DNA from: an uncultured Clostridia bacterium
Lineage (GTDB): Bacteria > Bacillota > Clostridia > Oscillospirales > Ruminococcaceae
Length of the DNA stretch: 46,187 nucleotides
NCBI GenBank assembly: GCA_947588805.1
Contig: CANPYR010000014.1
Location: 1 to 46,187, forward strand
Reading direction: 5' to 3'
Of the stretch, positions 30,258 to 39,174 are shown piece after piece. Below the pieces are notes generated by a model. That model worked only from the letters and a program-made list of their open reading frames with translations, made no database searches and was not told the origin of the DNA. Made by a program: the position numbers and the translations under genes. Position 1 is the first letter of the stretch. Each line of letters starts with the position of its first letter.

Positions 30258-31156
30258 ATATCGGCATTATCGGCTTTAAATTCCACGCGGATGGTCAAGA
30301 CGCCGTCGGCAAGCTCTGCGCTTACGCTCCCGCCCATCTGTTCCGTGAGAGCTTTAGCGATAGCAAGCCCGAGCCCCGTGGAATTAGAAGCCCGCTCAAC
30401 CGAGAAAAATCTGTCGAAAAGGCGGCCGACCTCTATTTCACCGAGATCGGGCGCCGAATTTTTGAATTCGGCAGTCCCGGAGCTGTCAAGAGATATCGAA
30501 AGATCCCCTGGGGAATACTTAAGAGCGTTGCCGATTATGTTCCCGTAGATCCTCGAAAGCGCTTCGCGGTTAAGCCTGCGGAGCGTTTTTTCTTCTGTGA
30601 TCGAGATCTCCGGTACTATCCCCTTTTCGGTCAGCGCGCCGTAAAATCCCGCGATAGTCTCCTCTAAAACGGCGGCGACGTTAAGAGTCTCGGTCTTCAA
30701 TCCGTCCGGGCAGTCGGAGGAGAGGACGAGGGAATACCTGAAAAGCTCCTCGGTGAGTTTTTTCATCGCTTCGGTGCGGTTTTCTATCTGCAAAAGATAG
30801 CGGTTCGCTGTCTCGGATTTTTCCTCGCGCCTTAAAAGCTGCAAATATCCGCATACTGCGGTAAGAGGGGTTCTGAGGTCGTGGGAGATGTTTGTCACCG
30901 CGTCCTTGACTTCTCTGTCGCCGTTTTGATACTTCAGCCGCAGTGCGCGGAGTCTTTTAAGCTCGCCGTTAAGAACGGACGTGAGCCGCCGCAGGGATCT
31001 ATCCCCCGACGAAAGCGAGATAACGGTATTGGTATCGTCGGAGAGTATCTCGTCAAGGCTTGTAATTATTTCGCCGACGGATCTTCGCATACTGATAATT
31101 TTGACGGCGAGGGATAGAGTGGCGACGGTGAGGAGGATAATTAGCGCTGTAGTCAT
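30254..31156 (-). CDS. Orphan sensor histidine kinase
   Basis: A 300-residue membrane-bound histidine kinase. One N-terminal helix (residues 3-22) anchors it; there is no extracellular sensor domain, so it senses within the membrane or needs a partner. The dimerisation domain has the phosphorylated His92 in TNISHDLRTPLTAV. In the ATPase domain the N box (RIYGNIIGNALKYSPG) and the G2 box (STGLGLAIAKALTEQMGG) are clear, but the usual DxGxG of the G1 box is replaced by NSAPDLGEIEVGRLFDRFF. This variation is seen in some Clostridia kinases. No response regulator is next to it, which is unusual, as most kinases are paired. It is convergent with the GH30 gene. Confidence 0.88.
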   Translation of the reverse strand: MTTALIILLTVATLSLAVKIISMRRSVGEIITSLDEILSDDTNTVISLSSGDRSLRRLTSVLNGELKRLRALRLKYQNGDREVKDAVTNISHDLRTPLTAVCGYLQLLRREEKSETANRYLLQIENRTEAMKKLTEELFRYSLVLSSDCPDGLKTETLNVAAVLEETIAGFYGALTEKGIVPEISITEEKTLRRLNREALSRIYGNIIGNALKYSPGDLSISLDSSGTAEFKNSAPDLGEIEVGRLFDRFFSVERASNSTGLGLAIAKALTEQMGGSVSAELADGVLTIRVEFKADNADI

Positions 31157-31269
31157 AGTGAGTCCTTTCGGGGGTGGGGTGGGGTTGGGAGGGGGATGAA
31201 TGGAGTGGGTGAATTATAATGAAATTATAGTCGGTCAGCGTGGAAATGTCAAGGTGGGGGTGGGAAGCA

Positions 31270-31349
31270 GATGTGGCCAAGGCGGCCACATCAAGAATAC
31301 AGAAATCAGATGTCAGATGTCAGAACTTCAAGGTGTCGCCTATGGCGAC
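31270..31349. repeat. Two hairpins around a TCAGA-type run
   Basis: GATGTGGCC-N5-GGCCACATC (31270-31292) and GTCGCC-TAT-GGCGAC (31335-31349) flank a run of AATCAGA and TGTCAGA units (31298-31330). It lies upstream of the kinase gene in the 606-bp gap. Confidence 0.5.
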
Positions 31350-31398
31350 GATTTTAAAAATAATGAATAATGCGGGCGATTTAGACACTCCCGTGGGA

Positions 31399-31485
31399 AG
31401 CGGCGGCGGGATTCGCTACATATCTACAGAATCACTACCGACTGCGCCCGCCCTCCCACCCTTTATCGCTCATCCCGCCGCCGCT
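31399..31485. repeat. Palindromic GC-rich element, copy c (87 bp)
   Basis: Perfect 14-bp inverted ends AGCGGCGGCGGGAT (31399-31412) and ATCCCGCCGCCGCT (31472-31485). The inside is TCGCTACATATCTACAGAAT, then CACTACCGACTGCGCCCGCC and so on, the reverse complement of copy b. TTAGAAG-type units on the minus strand follow directly at 31489-31526. Confidence 0.8.
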
Positions 31486-31488
31486 CTC

Positions 31489-31526
31489 CATTTCTATCTT
31501 CTAACCTTCTAACCCTCTATCCTCTA
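31489..31526. repeat. TTAGAAG-type run (minus orientation)
   Basis: On the minus strand TTAGAGGATAGAGGG, TTAGAAGG and TTAGAAGATAGAAA units. A second, looser run of this kind lies at 31655-31690, with GTTAGC units. Confidence 0.55.
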
Positions 31527-31697
31527 ATAGTGCGCAGGAATGTAAAGCCTATATCAGAGCTTATTAGTAGCGAAATCCCCCTCATGCCCTTATCGCGGCG
31601 GCGGTTTAGCCATAAACTTACAGTCGGCTGTTTCCGACTTCTGTCCTCTCACTTCCGCCTTCTAACTGCTAACAGCTAACAGCTGACAGCTTCCCGC

Positions 31698-31729
31698 AAA
31701 AAATCCCGGCCGCACCCCCGACGGCCGGG
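31698..31729 (-). terminator. Terminator of the giant dockerin protein gene
   Basis: CCCGGCCG (31705-31712) and CGGCCGGG (31722-31729) form an 8-bp GC stem; on the minus strand it is followed by TTTTTT. Confidence 0.8.
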
Positions 31730-31763
31730 ACCAAAATCATTTATCTTTTTATCAACCCTCTTA

Positions 31764-34700
31764 TCAATCCAACCCCGCGATGTGCCGCAGAATTAACACC
31801 GCGTCAAGGCTCGTTACCCCTCCCGCACCGTTGTAATCCATCGCGCTCACGTTCGCGTTCTCATCCTTGAAATTGGCGAGATATCTCAGCACCAACACCG
31901 CGTCAACCGAGCTTATCCTGCCGTCGGAGTTCACATCTCCCCTGACAAAATCTGTAATAACCTCGATCCTGACAGTGGAGCTGTACTTCCCGTCCTTAAG
32001 CGCCGCCGCGCGGATCTCGGTGGTTCCCTGGATCACTATCGGCTCGGAGTATGTAAGCGCAGTATCCTCGCAAGGACAGCTTCCGTCAACGGTATAACGT
32101 ATCGTCGCGCCCTCGGTAGGCGTGCTGAGATAGATCTTCGCGCCCTGCTCGACCTTCATCCCGGACTTGACTACCGTCCCGTCTTCAAGCTTCGCGACTA
32201 TCGGCTCCGGCGGCGCTTCAAGCGAGACTTCAACCGTCACATCCTTTGAGATTCCGGTTTCGGGCTCGGTGATCCTCAGCATTCCCGCGCCCAAAAGCTT
32301 TCCTGTGACGGTAATAACGGCCGTTCCGTCAGAATCGGTTTTGACGGTCGAAGCGCCTACCGAAATGATGTTCGTAGAAAGATTTTCAATATTGAGAGTC
32401 ACGCCCTCCAACGCAGGTTCAACTCTAACCTCCGCAGAAGCAGTTCCGTGGAAAATAACCGGTATCCTGCTCGAAATCACTATTTTTTCGGTTCTCTGAA
32501 TCGGCGTAAGATTTCCGGAAGAATAGCCGTTTTCGAGATTTTTGGACGCGTAGTTCAAAGCGCTCTGAGACGCCGATATCACGACAGTCCCTCCGAGCTT
32601 ACCTGACGAAGGAACGATCTTAAATCTCGTCGCGTACTGCACGGTTCCCTCGGCGTTATACTCCGCGTTCAAGGGCTCTACGGTAACGTTCACGGGCTTC
32701 CCGTCCTGCGTAAGGCTTACCGCCGCCTTCACGCTCGCGATATCCATATACTGGCTGAAGAGAATCTCAGCCTGATCTGTAAACGCGACGGATTTTTCGA
32801 CTTTCGGTGCGGATTTTGAGATCATCCCGACGTTGATATCAAGCTGCGGAGGAGGAACCGGCAGCCAGCCGTTCACGGCCTGCGGGACCTGAGCGGTGCT
32901 CGCGTTCTCGTAGCCTTCTTTAGTGAAGTTGACTATCCAGTTTCCCTCGGGAACGAACCACTGATACGCTCCGTCGGGGCCGGTGATCTGCGGGTTGATC
33001 TGATCGTAGTCCTCTGCGTTCCAGACGCCGCCTGCCTGGGAGGAAACGACCGCAGTCACGCCCTCGAGCCGATTCGACGGCACGGCTTCGTATACGTAGC
33101 CGGAGGGGTCGATTTCGGGCTTCATATATGCCGGAAGTCCTATTTTTTCATACCCGCCGCCTATGGGTATTTCATCGCGCGGGTCGGGCTCCTTGGAGCA
33201 GTCTCTTTTGTGGTTAGTTATCCAAGTTCCTACTGCCCCCTGCTGCGCCGCAATAACGGAATATCCGATATTACGCTCATTTGTAAGTGACTTTTTCTGC
33301 AAGCCGGAAGTGATATTAGCGATATTTCCTGTCCATATATCCACGTTAAGGCCCGCAAGCCATGCTACTGCGCCTGCTCCGTGGGTAGCCGTAACTATTC
33401 CTGCTGTCAAATCCCCGGCACCCGCCTGTATCACCTGGGCGCCCGCTACGAAGGCGAGAATTTTTGAAAGCTTATTCATCATCCTTTGCTCATAATCCTT
33501 GAGCATATTCCTAAGATCTGCAATATTCATTTTCGCGGTGTAATAATCCGCGTTTGAAAGTAACAGGCTGTTATCAGGGCATCTTCTTTCGACAAGCTTT
33601 TCCAAATCTTTTTGATTCCTTAAAAGAACCAGTATATCTCCCTTGATCGAGTCGCGAAGCGTTCTCAATTCGTTGAGAGTCTGAATCAGAGAGAACGCGT
33701 TAGTAAACTTTCCTACAGATTTAGCGATCGGTGCGTCGCAGAATTTGCTGAGCAAATCAAGCGCGTTCATAAGATTAGACAGGATCTCGTCGTCCGTCCA
33801 ATTTCCGGAAGCGGGCGGCTGCAAAGGCATATCGCCGGCGGTTTCAAGAGTATATCTTACTCTTTCGTTCGTCTCGGGATTTACATACTCGTTATAAATA
33901 TGTCCGAAATCATCCGCGCCGGCCGTTATATATATCATCTGGTCGCCGCTCTCGACTGGGATATATCCTCTTTCTTCAAGTATCTGCGGCGTGACGTTTT
34001 CCTCTAAAGGAGTGGTATCGTATACGTATTTACCGATAGATAATTTTTCTTCTGTCGCGGGATTTGTATAATAAAGATCAGCCGACTGAGTATCGGGGTT
34101 AAAGTTTTCCACCGTATAATCGTTATAATTTACGGAACTGAAGAATCCCTGAGCTCGCTCCAAAAACTCGTTTGTTTCCTTTTCAATCTGATCGACTAAT
34201 TCCTCGTCCCAGGTATACCCGCCTACTTCCTTGCTTACGTAAAGCGCATAAATTTTCACCGGCGCGTCAAAGCTTGACGAATAATAGTGACTCCCGACCC
34301 ATGCCCCGAGAGCTTCGTCATATACGGTCTTGATATATATTTCTTCGCCTGCGCTGTTCTCGGTTATTACGTAAACATCCTGAATATTTTCGGTGTTGCT
34401 GTAATATACCTCGAAAGTCATAGTAGGATATTTTGACGGATACCAGAGATAATTTATCTCCTTGTTGGAGTCGAGCCCCTCCGTGTAGATGGTAAGCTCG
34501 TGCTCGCCGTAGTCGTCGCCGTAGTGCATTACGATTCTGTCAAGATTTGCGTTATTTTCATCATATACTACAAGCTTTTCATCCGTCCAAATCGACTTCC
34601 AGTATACGTCTGATTTTATCTCCGCGCTGATAAAATGATAAGAATAGCTGTAAACCGGGCCGGCGAGGGAGGCTTCCGTTATCCAGCTTCCCACTGCGTT

Positions 34701-37700
34701 CGCGGTCGCTTCGCCTATCTTCTCGCCGTTGTCGTAAACCGTCACAAGCGCGCCCGGAATGGTCTTTCCGGAGACGATGATTTTTTCCTTTCCGGTCTGC
34801 TCGGGAACGGTTATATCCGACTCTGCGACCGTCACCGCCGCTGTCCCTATCGGCTGCACCGCGCCGTCGGCGTAGTCGAGATACGCGGCGATATCGTAAT
34901 CCCCAGACTCTGCGGCTACGGCGTAAAGGAAGAACTTAACGTCGGATTCGCCGCAGTTTATTTTAATAGTACGGCTGCCGCTGTCGTAGGAATAAATCGC
35001 CGATACGCTATTTAAATTCGCGGATTTGATATTCGTAGGCTCGATACCCTCCGGAAGAACGATCCTTATGCTCGACGGAGTCTTTTTCTTCGCGGGATCG
35101 ACCGTGAACGCGCCCCTCAGCATGAACATAGTTCCCTGCGCGGGAGCGGAGGTTCCGTAAATCATAAGCGACGCGCTTTCGGGGACGGTGTAGCTGAATT
35201 TGGATTCGTCGAGCGCGGGGATGTTTACATCCGAAAGCTTGGTGATTTTTCCGTCCTCGATAGCGATCGATTTTTTATAGTAGTCGGTGCCCGCGACAAG
35301 TCCCGCCGCTTCGAGATAGCTTAGCGCCGGAGCGGAGGTTATCAGACCGTTTTTCGCGATTACTGCGAGCGTATAGCTTCCGCCGTCAAGCGGATCGTAT
35401 GCCGTGCCGGTGTGAGAAAGCGCGCTCATGCAGAGCTTTCCGTCCGCGCCGAAGAGCATTACGTTATAATTTGCAAGATTCGCCGAATCGATTACAAACG
35501 AACCCTTCTCCGTGAGAGAAACATCCAAAACAGCGGTCTTCTCATCGTCAAGAGTCACGCTGAATTTTTCTGATTGCGCGTATTTTCCCGTGCGGTCGGT
35601 TATGCTTACCGTGAGAGTCTCGTTTGGAGAGACGGTGTAGGGTCTGAAGATTATACTCGTGCCTTGGATCTCGTAGCTTGAGATCTCCATACCGTTTCTT
35701 AAGACCTGCACGTCAAAGCCGTTAAGCCCGGAAAGCGTCTGGGTATCGGCTTCCTCGCCGTCTGCGACCGCGCTTTTTGCCGTAAGATTAAGAATTATCC
35801 TGTCCTTGACCGTCGCGGTCATCTGCACCGTGCCGATATCATAGCTTTCGCCCTCGGCATCGGTCAAATCATAGAACGCGCGCTTAGTATAATACCCGGA
35901 ATACGCAAATGAAACGGAAAGCGCGTCTTTCGGCACTCTCATACTGAACGTTCCGTCATACGAAACGCTCGTCGAGACTTCGCCGTCCTTATACGCGGCG
36001 GTGATACGCGCGCCGACCGTTTTTCCGTCGGAATCCGTCACCTTACCGGTCAGATTGATAAATTCATACTCCTCGACCGTGACCGTGATATTGGTCTCAT
36101 CGGCGGCGACGGTGATAATGCCGGGGTTTTTGTAGACTTTATTCCCGCCGGTGGGGAGGACGATTTCAAAGCTGTAGACCGAGTCCTTTTCGCCGAATAA
36201 AACGTTTGAGCTCTCGCTCAGAACCGCGCCGTCGGGCCCGTACCAGCGGAATGAAACTTCAAGACTTTCGCCGTTTTTATCGACCACGTTGACATTTATG
36301 ATCCTCCCGCCCTCCATGGAGTTGATATCGCGGAACTCGTTTCCGTATTTCTCGCAGTATTCCGCGGCGGTGCTGCCGAGGAAGCCATATATTACGGTAG
36401 TATTATAAAACGCGGAATATCTGTCGGTGCCGTAAATGTGATAATAATATTCTAAAACGGCGTCGGGATTTCTCACTATCGCGTAGAGCATCTCATTGAA
36501 AGCCCCGTATCCTACCGTTTTAACGGTCTCGGGGATATCCGCATACAGAAGACCCGCGTTCTCGAAAGTTCCGCGGCCGATGTATGTAAGATCCGACGGA
36601 AGATCTATATGTTTAAGAGCTTCGCAGCCTGCAAAAGCTCCGTTTTCATCGGTGGTCTCTCCGTTGCTGTCGGTAGAACCCGTATCGTCAATGATAGGAC
36701 AGCTTACAGGCATTGTAACCTCGGAAAGAGACCGACAGCTGTGAAACAGTGCCGAAGGGATTTTTGACATCTTTTTAGGAAGCTTTGCACTTACAAGCGC
36801 CGAACAGGAACTGAATGCAGATTTCCCTACAGAAGTTACGCTGTCCGGAATATCTATTTCCTTTAAAGCGGTGCAGTTTTCAAATGCAGAGTCACCAATC
36901 GAAGTAAGAGATTCCGGAAGCTTTACGGCTTCGAGATTCTGGCAGTTTCCGAACGCATATGTTCCGATAGACGTAACGCTATTAGGTATTTCAATAAAAG
37001 TAATCCCATAGCAGTGCGAGAAGGTATTTGCTTCTATCTTAGAAAGACCGCCCGGGATATTGATCGCTTCAAGCGCTTTGCATTCGGAAAACGCATATTC
37101 TCCGAGCGTTTGAAGTCCCGCGGGAAGCTCTATTGACGTGAGAGCTTTGCATGAGCGGAAAGCGTTGCTCCCGATAGCGGTTACCCCGGAAGGAATATTG
37201 ATTTTTTCAAGCGCGGTGCAAAATGAAAACGCGTCGTCCCCGATTTCCGTCACAGTCTCGGGAAGAACAATCGAGCTGAGCTTTGAGCAGGAAGAAAATG
37301 CGTAATTATTTATTACGGTAACGCCCGCCGGGATATTGACGCTCTCGAGCGCGTCGCAGGACGTAAAAGCGCTTATTCCGATTTCGTTCACGGTGCTCGG
37401 AAGTTCAACGGAGCGAATATTGTGATTATATCCAAAGGCGTTCCTCCCTATCTTCGTAACAGGCACACTTTCGATAGCGGAAGGTATGACGATATCGTAC
37501 ATATCCAGCTTACCTTCACCTGTAGCGGCGTGGAAGTATACGACGGAGCCCGTCTCGGTATCGAAGGTTATGTACGCGCCGTCGTCGGCCACTTGGTATT
37601 CGACCTGCGTGGACGCAAGAGCAGCCTCGCCCTCGATATAAACATCCGGCAGGAAGCCGGGCTGATCCTCCGGCAAAGGCTCCTCGGAAAGCGCAGGGAG

Positions 37701-37946
37701 CTCGGGAAGCTCGGCGTCTTCCTGATTTTCCGAAGGTTCGTCAGCTTCGGATAACTCAGGTATCGGATCCTCCGAAGGCTCTTCTGCGGATTCTTCTGCA
37801 GGCTCCTCCGGCGCGGGATCGGATGATTCCGAAACGCTCTCGGCGAGCCCTGTGATCTCTTCGCTCACGGCGGCTTGCGCGTCAAGCGGAAGTACCGTCA
37901 GGAACATCGCGATCACCAAAATTGCTGAAATTATTCGTTTAAACAT
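31764..37946 (-). CDS. Giant secreted protein with leucine-rich repeats and a C-terminal dockerin
   Basis: A 2060-residue exported protein. Order of parts: signal peptide (1-26); Glu/Pro/Ser-rich spacer (30-105); about a dozen BspA-type leucine-rich repeats of some 23 residues (about 155-520, for example NIPSGVTAIGSNAFRSCKAL); several beta-sandwich domains of the carboxypeptidase-regulatory/Big type; a long helical part near residues 1395-1560 with a hydrophobic stretch ILAFVAGAQVIQAGAGDLTA and more; further beta domains; a chitobiase C-terminal-like domain (about 1910-1990); and a type I dockerin (2002-2060). Dockerins plug into cohesins of a cellulosome scaffold. The first calcium loop, DVNSDGRISSVD, is complete; the second, DYNGAGGVTSLD, lacks one acidic ligand. 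BspA-type repeats usually bind host or matrix proteins. No catalytic domain is recognisable. It is expressed alone. Confidence 0.9.
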   Translation of the reverse strand: MFKRIISAILVIAMFLTVLPLDAQAAVSEEITGLAESVSESSDPAPEEPAEESAEEPSEDPIPELSEADEPSENQEDAELPELPALSEEPLPEDQPGFLPDVYIEGEAALASTQVEYQVADDGAYITFDTETGSVVYFHAATGEGKLDMYDIVIPSAIESVPVTKIGRNAFGYNHNIRSVELPSTVNEIGISAFTSCDALESVNIPAGVTVINNYAFSSCSKLSSIVLPETVTEIGDDAFSFCTALEKINIPSGVTAIGSNAFRSCKALTSIELPAGLQTLGEYAFSECKALEAINIPGGLSKIEANTFSHCYGITFIEIPNSVTSIGTYAFGNCQNLEAVKLPESLTSIGDSAFENCTALKEIDIPDSVTSVGKSAFSSCSALVSAKLPKKMSKIPSALFHSCRSLSEVTMPVSCPIIDDTGSTDSNGETTDENGAFAGCEALKHIDLPSDLTYIGRGTFENAGLLYADIPETVKTVGYGAFNEMLYAIVRNPDAVLEYYYHIYGTDRYSAFYNTTVIYGFLGSTAAEYCEKYGNEFRDINSMEGGRIINVNVVDKNGESLEVSFRWYGPDGAVLSESSNVLFGEKDSVYSFEIVLPTGGNKVYKNPGIITVAADETNITVTVEEYEFINLTGKVTDSDGKTVGARITAAYKDGEVSTSVSYDGTFSMRVPKDALSVSFAYSGYYTKRAFYDLTDAEGESYDIGTVQMTATVKDRIILNLTAKSAVADGEEADTQTLSGLNGFDVQVLRNGMEISSYEIQGTSIIFRPYTVSPNETLTVSITDRTGKYAQSEKFSVTLDDEKTAVLDVSLTEKGSFVIDSANLANYNVMLFGADGKLCMSALSHTGTAYDPLDGGSYTLAVIAKNGLITSAPALSYLEAAGLVAGTDYYKKSIAIEDGKITKLSDVNIPALDESKFSYTVPESASLMIYGTSAPAQGTMFMLRGAFTVDPAKKKTPSSIRIVLPEGIEPTNIKSANLNSVSAIYSYDSGSRTIKINCGESDVKFFLYAVAAESGDYDIAAYLDYADGAVQPIGTAAVTVAESDITVPEQTGKEKIIVSGKTIPGALVTVYDNGEKIGEATANAVGSWITEASLAGPVYSYSYHFISAEIKSDVYWKSIWTDEKLVVYDENNANLDRIVMHYGDDYGEHELTIYTEGLDSNKEINYLWYPSKYPTMTFEVYYSNTENIQDVYVITENSAGEEIYIKTVYDEALGAWVGSHYYSSSFDAPVKIYALYVSKEVGGYTWDEELVDQIEKETNEFLERAQGFFSSVNYNDYTVENFNPDTQSADLYYTNPATEEKLSIGKYVYDTTPLEENVTPQILEERGYIPVESGDQMIYITAGADDFGHIYNEYVNPETNERVRYTLETAGDMPLQPPASGNWTDDEILSNLMNALDLLSKFCDAPIAKSVGKFTNAFSLIQTLNELRTLRDSIKGDILVLLRNQKDLEKLVERRCPDNSLLLSNADYYTAKMNIADLRNMLKDYEQRMMNKLSKILAFVAGAQVIQAGAGDLTAGIVTATHGAGAVAWLAGLNVDIWTGNIANITSGLQKKSLTNERNIGYSVIAAQQGAVGTWITNHKRDCSKEPDPRDEIPIGGGYEKIGLPAYMKPEIDPSGYVYEAVPSNRLEGVTAVVSSQAGGVWNAEDYDQINPQITGPDGAYQWFVPEGNWIVNFTKEGYENASTAQVPQAVNGWLPVPPPQLDINVGMISKSAPKVEKSVAFTDQAEILFSQYMDIASVKAAVSLTQDGKPVNVTVEPLNAEYNAEGTVQYATRFKIVPSSGKLGGTVVISASQSALNYASKNLENGYSSGNLTPIQRTEKIVISSRIPVIFHGTASAEVRVEPALEGVTLNIENLSTNIISVGASTVKTDSDGTAVITVTGKLLGAGMLRITEPETGISKDVTVEVSLEAPPEPIVAKLEDGTVVKSGMKVEQGAKIYLSTPTEGATIRYTVDGSCPCEDTALTYSEPIVIQGTTEIRAAALKDGKYSSTVRIEVITDFVRGDVNSDGRISSVDAVLVLRYLANFKDENANVSAMDYNGAGGVTSLDAVLILRHIAGLD

Positions 37947-37980
37947 AGTCTCCTCCTTATTTCCAAAAGGATTTGTATTG

Positions 37981-38010
37981 ATTATAAATCAAAAAGCGCC
38001 GAAAAGTCAA
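37981..38010 (-). promoter_or_regulatory. Promoter of the giant protein gene
   Basis: TTGACT (38005-38010) and TATAAT (37981-37986) on the minus strand with an 18-bp spacer; AAGGAGGAGACT stands before the ATG. Confidence 0.65.
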
Positions 38011-38054
38011 GAAAAACGCAGCGATTTGACTACTTTTTGTATGATTTCACATAA

Positions 38055-38106
38055 TTGACAGGGGATTATTAGGCATTATTAAATATGTACAGTATGCAGA
38101 CTGCAT
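38055..38106 (+). promoter_or_regulatory. Promoter-like site with palindrome and no adjacent gene
   Basis: TTGACA (38055-38060) and TATTAA (38077-38082), spacer 16 bp, are followed by the palindrome ATGCAG-A-CTGCAT (38094-38106) at the expected start point. The next + strand gene begins 420 bp away at 38524 and has its own promoter. Confidence 0.4.
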
Positions 38107-38128
38107 AATTAGATAAAATAGACAAAAA

Positions 38129-38277
38129 AGCTATCAGAATACAGAATTGAGAAATCAGAAGTCAGAAGTTGTAACTATAGGTTTTAGCGCTTAACCGTCG
38201 GCGCGATAAGGGCGCGGGTGTTGCTTTCGCCCCCAACAACCTCTGATATGGCCTTCCCCTTGCTGCTCCCACCCCGG
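38129..38277. repeat. 149-bp direct repeat, copy 1
   Basis: It begins AGCTATCAGAATACAGAATT with TCAGA-type units and runs to ACCCCGG. The first 70 bp are identical to the copy at 39175-39323; by eye about nine mismatches follow in the rest. The two copies point the same way and enclose the ArsR-like regulator. Short minus-strand frames in both copies end with LSAKTYSYNF, but nothing supports translation. Confidence 0.85.
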
Positions 38278-38403
38278 GCGCAGCCCGGCGCGCTTCGCGC
38301 GCGGCTCGCCGTCCTTCGTCCGGCGAGTCCGTCCGGCCTGCGACCGTCCGCGTGCTGCGCCCTGCTCTACTCAGCTCCATCACATTCCCAATTTCTAAAT
38401 CTC

Positions 38404-38413
38404 CGTAATTACG
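38404..38413. promoter_or_regulatory. Possible regulator operator CGTAATTACG
   Basis: A perfect 10-bp palindrome 29 bp upstream of the -35 box of the regulator promoter. It is related to CGGAATTCCG at 38478-38487, sharing CG-AATT-CG with one changed symmetric pair. Confidence 0.45.
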
Positions 38414-38441
38414 TTTTTCCGAAATATTTTTTAAAATCCTC

Positions 38442-38470
38442 TTGACAACACTGGAGCAATACGATATTAT
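38442..38470 (+). promoter_or_regulatory. Promoter of the ArsR-like regulator
   Basis: TTGACA (38442-38447) and TATTAT (38465-38470) with a 17-bp spacer. An overlapping TATAAT at 38468 would have a 20-bp spacer. The palindrome at 38478-38487 lies at the start point. Confidence 0.75.
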
Positions 38471-38477
38471 AATATTA

Positions 38478-38487
38478 CGGAATTCCG
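38478..38487. promoter_or_regulatory. Possible regulator operator CGGAATTCCG
   Basis: A perfect palindrome covering the expected transcription start of the regulator gene. Autoregulation by the downstream winged-helix protein is the simplest reading. Confidence 0.5.
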
Positions 38488-38523
38488 CAAAAGCAAAATT
38501 TATAACACGAAAGGATGACTCAA

Positions 38524-39135
38524 ATGAAAGATTACGACATGGAGATCGACGAGCTGAGAAAGGAAATAGCGGATTTAAGGGCGTTGATTGAAAACTGGGC
38601 TGCCCCGCGCCGTCCAAAACCCTCGCAAGGAGAAAATGGGGGACGTGTGGAGATCATGCGCAATATGCACCCAGACAAAAGGCTTGCGGAGATGATGACA
38701 GAGCTCTGTGAAAAAACCGAAGACTCGGACTCTACGGGCAGAATTATCTATCTTGGAGTGTTCTGCTCGGGAGGTAAGCAGTCAAACTGGATAAAAAAGG
38801 GAGTTTCCTGCGACGATCTGATTGACCTCGCGGAGAGCGGAATGGTGGAAAAGGTGCTTGCGTGCATCGGGAACCCTGTGAAAATCAAAATCCTTACTGA
38901 GATTTTAAAGGGTCCGAAGAGTGTATCGGAGCTGACAGAGGTCTGCTCGCTCAGTTCGACGGGTCAGGCTTATCACCATATGAAACCGCTTTTGGCAGCG
39001 GATCTGATCGCCGAAGACGCAAATAAAAAAGGCAGCTATTTCTTTCGCCCGTACCGCGTGCAGGGGTTAATAATGCTCCTTGCCGGGATCAGCGACCTAA
39101 TTGACTCAAGCTGCATAGAGAGCGTGTGGGAGTAG
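38524..39135 (+). CDS. ArsR-like winged-helix transcriptional regulator
   Basis: A 203-residue protein with an N-terminal coiled coil (EIDELRKEIADLRALIENW), a middle beta segment (GRIIYLGVFCSGGKQSNWI, about residues 70-88) and a C-terminal winged-helix domain of the ArsR type (IGNPVKIKILTEILKGPKSV, SELTEVCSLSSTGQAYHHMK, about residues 115-160). ArsR-type regulators often sense metals, but the usual ELCVCDL metal site is not found: the only cysteines in that helix are in EVCSLSS, so a metal ligand is doubtful. The ATG at 38524 has AAAGG nine bases upstream; the in-frame ATG at 38515 is too close to it. The gene is bracketed by 149-bp direct repeats and has no partner gene, so its target other than itself is unknown. 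Confidence 0.85.
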   Translation: MKDYDMEIDELRKEIADLRALIENWAAPRRPKPSQGENGGRVEIMRNMHPDKRLAEMMTELCEKTEDSDSTGRIIYLGVFCSGGKQSNWIKKGVSCDDLIDLAESGMVEKVLACIGNPVKIKILTEILKGPKSVSELTEVCSLSSTGQAYHHMKPLLAADLIAEDANKKGSYFFRPYRVQGLIMLLAGISDLIDSSCIESVWE

Positions 39136-39174
39136 TAGATAGAGATTCAGCAGAAAAGCAGCTCATCCCGCAGC

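Noticed and set aside
38162-38617. A 151-codon minus-strand frame across copy 1 of the direct repeat and the regulator promoter
   Set aside because: It starts inside the regulator gene in antisense and ends in repeat DNA. The short frame in copy 2 ends with the same LSAKTYSYNF, which reflects the repeat rather than a protein.
38524-39135. Classical arsenic- or cadmium-sensing ArsR protein
   Set aside because: The ELCVCDL metal motif in the recognition helix is absent and no efflux or arsenate genes are adjacent.
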